Of a stretch of 64,000 nt of DNA, positions 56,841 through 64,000 are shown piece after piece. The notes under the pieces were generated by a model that saw only the letters and a list, made by a program, of their open reading frames with translations, had not been told where the DNA came from and ran no database searches. Source of the DNA: Trichobilharzia szidati (Eukaryota > Platyhelminthes > Trematoda > Strigeidida > Schistosomatidae). The position numbers and the translations under genes were made by a program. Position 1 is the first letter of the stretch. Each line of letters opens with the position of its first letter. The stretch covers positions 4,809,204-4,873,203 of the forward strand of contig OX235273.1 in the NCBI GenBank assembly GCA_944472155.2, in the 5' to 3' direction.

Positions 56841-57917
56841 TTATCCAGTTACCAGGTCAAAGAGAGACTGATAACTGCTTCTTTCAGAAGTCATAAGTCA
56901 TATTTTAGATGTTTGATGCAGTTCACTTTGGCAAACTTGAGGAGAACTGAACTATTTTACCTATTGCTAATTTTGAACGATCTTGCGAAGTCCACATCAT
57001 GACCAGCGTCAAACAGTTGTGTGGTGATGGCACTGTTTACAGCATCTGTTCCCTTAAGACATAAGCTTTTTGTTACATTTTCAAAAAATCGTAGATATGC
57101 CCTTCTTTCTGTTCTCCCAATTTAAATGCTCCCGCAGATGCATGTTAATTTGTATATACAGTTGGTGCTTACATGAAAAGGATATCTATCGACTACTGAT
57201 TGAACCAAAGAGCAAGTTATTCGATATATGGGAACGAGCTTAGCTGAAGGATAAGCTCTGCCTAGTGACGTCCTCAATCTTCTGTTGACAATTGCTGCAA
57301 TATTTTCCCCCTCAAAATCTAGTTGAATGAAGACCGGCTTTCTCATCAATGTGATTTTCCTTACATTTAAGACTTCAGATCTTCCGTTCTTGTAGTTTAC
57401 TTTCTTCTATTCCTTTTATTTTACAATCCAACTTCATGGCCAATTCTCCTTGTTCATTTTCTGATTCAAATGTGAATTTTATCCCCTACCCTAGTGAGTT
57501 TATATGTGTGAAGGTGTTAGAGATATGTTCTACTATTAACAGTGTGTGTGAAAGTGTCATCCACACATCTCCACCATATTTTTGGAGTAGCAGTGATTAT
57601 AGTAAGAGCAATATTTTCCCAACAGTCCATAAATATGTCTGCTACAATAAGGGGTATTGGTGATCCCACTGCTACACCTTCTGTTTGTCTATATATTTAG
57701 CCTTGGAATTAAGAGATAGTAGATATGAGACAGCATAACTGAATTCCTAAGATAATTTCCTCAATGGGCAACTTCATCCAGTGAGTGAGTTCAGGATCTG
57801 CAGTTAGTTATTTTTCAACAACTCCTTAGGTGAGCATATTGATTGATATATTCGTGTAAAGACTATTTATATCAAAGCTAACCATCGTTTCATCATTCTG
57901 TAGTTGAATATCATTTA
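56841..57917 (-). pseudogene. Outer PLE interrupted by another PLE
   Basis: Minus strand from 57917: LQNDETMVSFDINSLYTNI (motif A), QTEGVAVGSPIPLIVADIFM (motif B), WWRCVDDTF (motif C), then a deletion, then KPVFIQLDFEGENIAAIVNRRLRTSLGRAYPSAKLVPIYR, NCIYKLTCICGS, and a degraded end matching the one at 58240. A nested insertion splits it at 57918; its upstream part continues at 59155-59240. Confidence 0.78.
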
Positions 57918-57972
57918 TTTCATACATTTGTTCCCCTTAATGAATTTAAACAAAGCAACAACTACAGATTTT

Positions 57973-58022
57973 GCAGAATAAAATGGTACCATATTTTATT
58001 TCGTCGCCTTCTCTTCAGCTGC
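57973..58022 (-). ncRNA. Candidate hammerhead in PLE 3' end
   Basis: Minus strand: GCAG (58022-58019), CUGAAGA (58018-58012), a 9-base stem II region GAAGGCGAC pairing only at its closing G-C, GAAA, AUAAAAU/AUUUUAU around AUGGUACC, the triplet AUU, then CUGC (57976-57973) pairing 4/4 with GCAG. The core and stems I and III fit a hammerhead; stem II is very weak. A relative at 61970-62010 keeps the same arrangement with the first C changed. Confidence 0.4.
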
Positions 58023-58239
58023 TTACAGGGCAAAAACATTATTAAATGTATCTACAATAACAATTTATCATACTTACACAGAGTTCATTTTAAACAGAAA
58101 TCAATCGATCGATATACACATACACTAATAATATATACATATATGTATATATATGCAATCTTGAACACAATTCCGAGCATTAATAATCATACAAAATGAA
58201 AACATTTTAGTATCTCGCATTAGGATGAAAAATATCCAG

Positions 58240-59052
58240 TTACCAGGGCAAAGAAAGACTGATAACTGCTTCTTTCTGAACGCACAAATCAGGTTTTAGG
58301 CGCTTGATGGAAAAGGCTTCGGCAAACTTAAGGAGCATTGAACTCTTTTGCTTATTGATAATTTTGAACGACTTTTCGACGTCCACCTCATGACCCATGT
58401 CAAGGAGATGCCTGGCGCTGGCACTGTTTAAAGCATTTGTTCCCTTTAGACATAAGCATTTTGGTACATGTTCAGAAAATCGTAGATATGCCCTTCTTTC
58501 TTTTGTTCCAATGTAACTGCAGATACATGTAAATTTGTATATACAGTTGGAGTTAACATGAGAAGGATATCTATCGATTTTTGATTGCACCAGAGAGGAA
58601 GTTGTTCGAAAGACGGGAATGAGCTTAGCTGCAGGATAGGCTATGGCTAGTGATGTACTCAGCCTTCTGTTGATCATCGCTGCAATGTTTTCGCCTTTAT
58701 AATCAAGCTCAAAGTAGATTGGCTTTTTTCTTACTGTGATTAGTTTTTCATTTGCGACTGCAGATCTTCCATACTTATTGATAAACCTTTGAGGGTACCC
58801 ATTGCTCTTCAAAGTCTTTTCAAGAAACTCAAATTCTTCCTCTAGTTTCTCTGTAGAGCATATTCTTCTCGCTCTATAGTACAAAGTCTTGACCAGTGCT
58901 CGTTTATAGCTATTTGGACAAAAGCTATTAAAATTTAAGTATTGTCCTTTCGATGTGGACTTACGATAAATTGACTTTTGAAGACTACCGTCTTCTAAGC
59001 GTTCCATAGCGATGTCGAGGAAGTGGAACTTCCCGTCACTTTCATGTTCCAC
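58240..59052 (-). CDS. PLE RT C-terminus + GIY-YIG endonuclease, 270 aa
   Basis: Open from Met at 59052, although the frame extends a little upstream (VKFTV). Residues 7-14 GKFHFLDI correspond to the RT segment just after motif C, so palm motifs A-C are absent through 5' truncation. RT thumb/linker: YYRARRICSTEKLEEEFEFLEKTLKSNGYPQRFINK, KPIYFELDYKGENIAAMINRRL. GIY-YIG: NCIYKFTCICSYIGTKERR (residues 169-187), Glu194-His195 and FAEAFSIKRLKPDLC (Glu245). Compared with relatives, CxC is followed directly by SYIG, one or two residues shorter. Could express a nuclease domain only; no evidence of transcription. Confidence 0.85.
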   Translation of the reverse strand: MEHESDGKFHFLDIAMERLEDGSLQKSIYRKSTSKGQYLNFNSFCPNSYKRALVKTLYYRARRICSTEKLEEEFEFLEKTLKSNGYPQRFINKYGRSAVANEKLITVRKKPIYFELDYKGENIAAMINRRLSTSLAIAYPAAKLIPVFRTTSSLVQSKIDRYPSHVNSNCIYKFTCICSYIGTKERRAYLRFSEHVPKCLCLKGTNALNSASARHLLDMGHEVDVEKSFKIINKQKSSMLLKFAEAFSIKRLKPDLCVQKEAVISLSLPW

Positions 59053-59154
59053 AGTGAACTTGATATTGGCGTGTGCATCATTGAAATAAAATATGGTACC
59101 ATTTTATTCTGCAAAATCTGTAGTTGTTGCTTTGTTTAAATTGAATATCATTTA

Positions 59155-59240
59155 GTTTCCTTTTCATCTCCTATGAATTAGTCTGTCCGCAATTTAGCCT
59201 TTATATTGTTTTAAGGCGTTAAATAACTTATCTAGGATGA
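59155..59240 (-). pseudogene. Upstream continuation of the interrupted outer PLE
   Basis: Minus strand continues into NDIQLQNDETMVSFD at 57917 if the inserted element and one target repeat are removed. Its upstream end is not clear. 59241-59595 beyond has no recognised content. Confidence 0.55.
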
Positions 59241-59595
59241 TATGAGGATGTTTCAAGCTAAAAATCAAATCATCGTTGAATAAATAATGAAAAGAGGCAG
59301 GTTTATTTTGTCAAAACAAGTTCGACATTCAATGTTCAATGCTTGAAATAAAAAGGTTATTCAGCATTCACTTTAATCAGTCACAATTTTTTTATCTTCA
59401 ATGTTTACTGAATAGCCTTATATGATAACAAAAAGATTGACGTTTTTTGCCTTATTTCCCCTCCTTTGTCTTTTATGCATAATGCGTGAATTTATCATTT
59501 TCTTTTTTTGTTTTTATCAATAAGATTTGAGATTTCTCATTCATCTAAATCCCTAGTTTTTTTCATAATCTGAATATCATTCTCCAGCCTCTTGA

Positions 59596-60300
59596 TGGCT
59601 ACGAAATGAATAAAGTTGGATCAGCCTCAGCAGGTCGATTACTGAAGAAACCTCATTACGGATATAGAAGGCAGGTTCGTTTAACACTGGCTAACCTATG
59701 CTATCTCTGGTGTAGACATGATATCCAGCTGACGGTCGACCAAAGGCGGTGTCTACTGCCCCACGATTCTTTTCGTCCTCTCTGATTTCTGTGAGACATG
59801 CCCGATGGAAGTGGAAGACATGAAAACTCTGGCTAGCCAGTTGTCTTTGATCATAAGTGTCCGCGTTATTTCTACATCACATCTTAGGTGGTATAATAGA
59901 TTGAGCAACATTAAGGTTAGGCTTCAGTCTAGGGCTAAGAAAGGAGGGAAAATCAATCGATGAGGTTGTGAATTTACATTGATTGAGATGATTGGGAGAT
60001 ATGTTACGCATAATTAGCCATCGACTTTCCCAAAGGTCAGTGTAAGTTGTCATCAGAACAGGTTGAAATAGAGCTAGTGGTGATCAAACCAAAACATGGA
60101 TTTATCAGTCAATGAAATCCATAACAGTTAGTTTGAGCCAGACACGTAGTAAGGTGTAGACGGCTACCTGGTTGGGGTCCTTGGGACGGTAACAACCAGT
60201 GGATAGAGAAAACAGGTGGTGTTTCAGTTCAAAACCGTTCTCCGTGGCTGACGCCGGCGCATCCATTCCCTCTTGGTCATTTATCATATCCCATAAAGCT
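59596..60300 (+). pseudogene. LINE RT C-terminal relic
   Basis: Same family as 48232-49440: SRSITEETSLRI-like, SQLTVDQRRCLLPHDSF-like, LIEMIGRYVTHN-like, GDQTKTWIYQSMKS-like and a VGVLGTVTTSG-type end, all with stops. The open stretch on the opposite strand (60105-60581) is a shadow. Confidence 0.65.
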
Positions 60301-60880
60301 CTATTCCTTTTTATTTGGCACTTCTGTTTATTCTCTCTCTCTTTTGAATTTGAGAGAGTGTGGTCACTCAATCTGGTGCACATCTGTGCAGGGTTCTGTG
60401 TTGAAACCAGTCGGTCAGTCAGACTGGATGGATGTCTTGAAGCTGCCTTGAGAAGCAGTGACCAATGGAATCCACCAGGTATCAAATTGAAGTGAGAGCT
60501 TATTGAGGGCATTGGTTGAAGGTAGCACAATATTACTAGCTGACAGAGATGGAAAGCATGACTTACAGTACACCGGCTCAAGTTGCTGAATGTTGTCTGA
60601 AGATTATGGGATTGATCCCTGATGGAGATATATGACTGATAAGTAAATAAACTACAATGTGTTAATCATGTAAATTTGTAGGTGTGAATGTTTTACAGGT
60701 CAAATTCAGACATATGAGGAAAACGGTAATTAAGATTGGAATTAAAATGTTGGGAGATAACTGTTCAGTTAAATCACTTAAATAAACAATTATTTATCAG
60801 AGAAGGAACTTTAAAAAATAAAGAAAAAGAAGTTGAAGAATGATTTCATACATTTATTTCACTTCTCTCAAGTCTATGTG
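60301..60880. other. Unassigned stretch
   Basis: No gene or repeat recognised. Confidence 0.45.
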
Positions 60881-61400
60881 TAGGTCAACAGCTCTCAGCA
60901 TGGAGAATAAGATGCGGATTTTCAACTCCAATGTAAAGTCAGTCAGCGCTACAATACGGATCACAGACTTGGTGACCCGTCACGAAGTGCAATCTGAACA
61001 AACTACAGATCTTCATTAGCAGCTGTCTTCGCTCATGATCGGATGGCCAGCAAAGAAATATCAGCAATAGGGATCTGTGGGAGCAAAACAACCGACCAGG
61101 AACCAATTGTACAACAAATCTGCAGGAGAAAATGGAGGTGGACAGGCAATACTCTGAGAAAACAAACCATCAAGGAGGTGACATCACGCGCCAGGCCATA
61201 GCTCGAGTGGAACTTGAATGGGAAGCGGTGAGTTGGTCGTCTAGGGGTAACTTTGAGGAGATCATGTGGAGAGGAGATAAAAGCATGTCGTAAGACGTCG
61301 AGCCAACTGAAAACGTTGGCAGAGAACCCTGGAAGCAGTATAGATGTGCAGCTGAAGAACTATGTTCCTCTAGGAACTAAGGGAAACAATAATATTATTA
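60881..61400 (+). pseudogene. RTE-like 3' end
   Basis: Reads ALSMENKMRIFNSNVKSVS, then QQICRRKWRWTGNTLRK, ITRQAIARVELEWEAVSW-like; ends CTATGTTCCTCTAGGAAC and an AATAATATTATTATA tail. A PLE follows immediately. Confidence 0.72.
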
Positions 61401-61411
61401 TAGTTCTCCTT

Positions 61412-62045
61412 TATGAATTTGAATAAAGCAAGAACAACAGTTTCTGAAGGATAAAACCTATATGCGGGAGCAGTTACATTGGAATAACAGAAAAAAGAAA
61501 ATCACATCTTCGATTTTCTTAACATGCATCAAAACTTCTACATCTCAAGTGAACATATGCTCTCAATAGGGCCATTGTCAAGCATCTCATTGATATAAGT
61601 CATGAGGTGGACGTCTCAAGATCCCTCAAAATTATCAATGGGAAAAAAAGAGTTCAATTCTCCTCAAGTTTGGTGGAGCAATCTCTATCAAGCACCTGAA
61701 ACCTAATTTATCTTTTCAGAAAGAAACAGTTATCAGTATTTCTTAACCCTGGTAATTGGATGTTTCCATTCTATCTTTCATTTGATTGCGTAACACTGAA
61801 AATTCTATTCTGTATGATTATTATTATTGTTTAGAATAAAGTGATTCTTTTTACCATTGTATGCATACATTGACATTTTGTTGGGACTTGAACTCTCTAA
61901 GTGAGTATGTTAATACTGTGTCTGTACACAAACTTAATAATAATATCTTTAGGCTGCAAGCAGATGATGAGAAGCCAACGAAATGAATCATGGTACCATC
62001 TTATTCTACACAAACTTTTGTTCTTGTTTTATTCAGATGAATATC
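61412..62045 (+). mobile_element. PLE, heavily truncated, inverted ends
   Basis: Left arm 61412-61458 and right arm about 61985-62045 are imperfect reverse complements (AGCAAGAACAACAGTTT / TTTTGTTCTTGTTTTATTC). The interior is a GIY-YIG end relic (SRHLIDISHEVDVSRSLKIINGKK, ISIKHLKPNLSFQKETVISIS). Related to the 58240 element. 61970-62010 carries the degraded hammerhead-like box. Confidence 0.68.
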
Positions 62046-62109
62046 AATATTAATTAATATTTTAATTATGAAACGAGTAAATATAATGATAAAGACAAAA
62101 GTTACTTCT

Positions 62110-62460
62110 CTATTGGTTCAGAGTATTTCGGTGATAGCTTGCTGCAAGCCTTAGTTGTGGACAGCAATTTATCTCAATTTTACGTCACGAATCGGGGTCA
62201 TAAGAATAAGAATAAAAAAGCCTAACCTTGAGGGACTCACCAACCAGTCAGAGCAGATTTAACTTGTGCCAATACGATTTGAAGATATATGGCTTAACTT
62301 TCTGAGAAACGGTCACATGCAGTACACAACAACGCTTAGCAAGAAAACAATCAATCAGAAGAGGTTACTTCTCCGTTGTCAATAAAAATCTACAAATATC
62401 TCTTGTTTTTCTGAATAAACAATTTGTTGCCTGGCCCTTGTCTTCTGTCGTTACATCATT
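62110..62460 (-). repeat. Repeat X, second copy
   Basis: Reverse complement of the family at 10617-10990; see that entry for shared blocks. Confidence 0.6.
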
Positions 62461-62639
62461 ACAATGAGATTGAATAAAATATTATTAATAGCAATAATTA
62501 TAGTTAATAGTTAAATATTGTTAAACAACTTAAAATTCCAGATTGAGCCATACAAAAGACATTCAGTGAAGAGTTACTATTCTCAGCGATATCATTGCCG
62601 AGCTCTACAGTGGCATATATTCATAGTACATTTTACATA

Positions 62640-63260
62640 GCATTTTCAGCCCTGACATTGTGGAAGGGGAACTAAACGCTCTGAAGGGAATTCTTCTTGA
62701 AAAAACCAACCCCAAATAAGGCCTCATCAAAGAATCTTTGAAACCTTAATCACTTAAACTGGCAACATTTTCTGCTTCTAAAAGATTTCTTTATCTAAAT
62801 GTAAACTTCAGTGGTGAATCGTTGGGAGAAATACTGAGAAACCTTCTTCGAAGCTGAACTTCTGCTAACTTTCTCAGCGAAACAAATGATTCTAATGAAT
62901 GTAAAGGTTAAGTTATAACTTCTGGCTTTATTAATGAATATTTATCAGTTCACCTGTCCCTGTGTTGCTAGGTATGTCTCTCACACCGAGAGGTTTGCTA
63001 TCCAAATGTATTATCTGACACTTACCCTCATGGTGATATATAAGAGACACAAGATCTTCCTGCAGCCGTCTCTTGGAACAATTAGTTGATTCTGATCACC
63101 AAAGGAACTCATAAGCCAATTTCAAAACCATCTATGGAATACACGGAAATATTGCTAAAAGAGGTCAAATTAAACTTCTTCAAACTAGATAAGCAATGCA
63201 AATTAACTTGTAAAATCCAGAACTCTACAATGAACGTGATCTGTCGTAACACTGGTTAAG
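62640..63260 (+). pseudogene. PLE RT end and GIY-YIG relic
   Basis: Fragments: DIVEGELNALKGILLEKT, KRFLYLNVNFSGESLGEILRNLLRS, then EYLYQFTCPCVARYVSLTPRGLLSK (decayed GIY-YIG second motif, IG to VS) and NFKTIYGIHGNIAKRGQIKLLQT. Several frames and stops. Confidence 0.68.
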
Positions 63261-63383
63261 TAATTTTTAATTGTATCATTTTCTTCCCTCAACCCGTATT
63301 AAACTTCCACCCCTTTACAACCACCGCTGTTAACATGACGCTCGTTCAGCTTTAGCTGACTTCTACTCTAAACCCGTCAATTA

Positions 63384-63520
63384 AATTGTGGTGACAGCTC
63401 TCTGTAAGCCGAAATTGTAGACAACAATTTACATCAATGTTCACGTCACAAATCAGGGTCGTGAGAAAAACAATAACAAAGCTTAACCTTGAGAATATAA
63501 CCAGTCAATCACAGCGGGTT
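63384..63520 (-). repeat. Repeat X, partial third copy
   Basis: GTAAGCCGAAATTGTAGACAAC, ATCAGGGTCGTGAG and GCTTAACCTTGAGAATAT match the 5' third of the repeat X minus strand. 63261-63383 has no recognised content. Confidence 0.55.
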
Positions 63521-63535
63521 TAAAGTGTAGAAATA

Positions 63536-64000
63536 TTATTATTATTGTTCCCTTGAGTTCCTAGCGGAACATAGGGCTTCAACTGCATGACTTTACTTGC
63601 TGTACTTTTCTACTGCGTCCATGTTAGTCCATACTGTTTCAACTCTTCTTCACACGATCTGCTCCATGTCAACCTTGGACGTCACACTACTCGCCGCTTC
63701 CCTTTTGGGTTCCAATCGAGCACTGGCCTGACACGCGATGTCACCCAGCGGCCTCCTCAGCCAGTGTCCAATCCATCTCTACTTTCTCCTGCATATTTGT
63801 TGGGCGATTGGTTCTTGTTTTGTTCGTTCCCATAGTTTCTTGTTGGTGATTGTTTCCGACCATCTGAGCGAAGACAGCTGTTGATAAAGTTCTGCAACAG
63901 GCTGTTGGAAATATTCTTTGCGACCCGTCAAGTTTCTGACCCATCCGTATAGAATAACTGACTCACTTGACGTTTGCAGTGAAAATCGGAATTTTGTTGT
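63536..64000 (-). mobile_element. RTE-like 3' end, runs off window
   Basis: ATTATTATTATTG tail in reverse, then TCCTAGCGGAACATAGGGCTTCAA. Minus strand coding: GQKLDGSQRIFPTACC, LWEQTKQEPIAQQICRRK-like, EVEMDWTL. Extends past the right edge. Confidence 0.75.

Larger units (their letters stand above)
57918..59140 (-). mobile_element. PLE insertion with identical 58-bp inverted ends
   Basis: Arms 57945-58002 and 59083-59140 are reverse complements with no mismatch seen. The 14-base target duplication TTGAATATCATTTA is at 57904-57917 and 59141-59154. The interior is the open frame 58240-59052 plus 3' UTR. Perfect arms, perfect target duplication and an open frame make it the youngest PLE insertion here. 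It lies inside an older copy of a closely related PLE. Confidence 0.92.

Noticed and set aside
60105..60581. 158-codon minus-strand open stretch
   Set aside because: Overlaps, in antisense, a LINE C-terminal relic recognisable on the plus strand.

Overview
Organism and overall nature. This is AT-rich, intron-like or intergenic DNA made almost entirely of decayed retroelements, and I found no convincing single-copy host gene. The mix points to a trematode blood fluke (Schistosoma or a close schistosomatid): RTE-like and CR1-like non-LTR elements, several Penelope-like elements (PLEs, reverse transcriptase plus GIY-YIG endonuclease), a Ty3/gypsy relic, and tRNA-headed SINEs that carry hammerhead ribozymes of the type known from the schistosome Sm-alpha family. 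Species assignment is inference. Family labels HH1, HH2, HH3, SINE-N, PLE-1, PLE-2 and repeat X are mine.

Layout. Positions 1-19007 (copy A) and about 24992-47545 (copy B) are two copies of one long direct duplication, offset by 24991 bp at its left edge. They are colinear but differ by transposon insertions and deletions, so each copy often supplies the empty site for an insertion in the other. Copy A ends at a 498-base run of N (19008-19505). Between the copies lie HH3 SINEs, inverted PLE-2 ends and the best PLE reading frame in the window (464 codons, 22197-23591). From 47546 to 64000 is a non-duplicated retroelement graveyard: a (TA)n tract, a LINE reverse transcriptase, RTE 3' ends, and PLE copies at 53.2, 56.2, 56.8, 57.9, 61.4 and 62.6 kb. 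A second 498-base N run lies at 55699-56196.

What acts together. PLE reading frames supply reverse transcriptase and GIY-YIG endonuclease. RTE and CR1 remnants supply the other LINE machinery. Three of the four tRNA-headed SINE families have a hammerhead directly downstream of the tRNA-like head, and one hammerhead (21363-21408) has every conserved core base in place. Several PLE copies and several hammerhead SINEs share an unusual layout, an inverted copy of their own 3' part at the 5' side, some with 11-14 bp target duplications. This raises the possibility that PLE enzymes mobilise these SINEs.

Limits. Everything was read by eye. Exact ends of old elements are uncertain by tens of bases, and family names rest on motif recognition rather than database comparison. 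The duplication could partly reflect unmerged haplotypes in the assembly, because copy A ends exactly at a scaffold gap.
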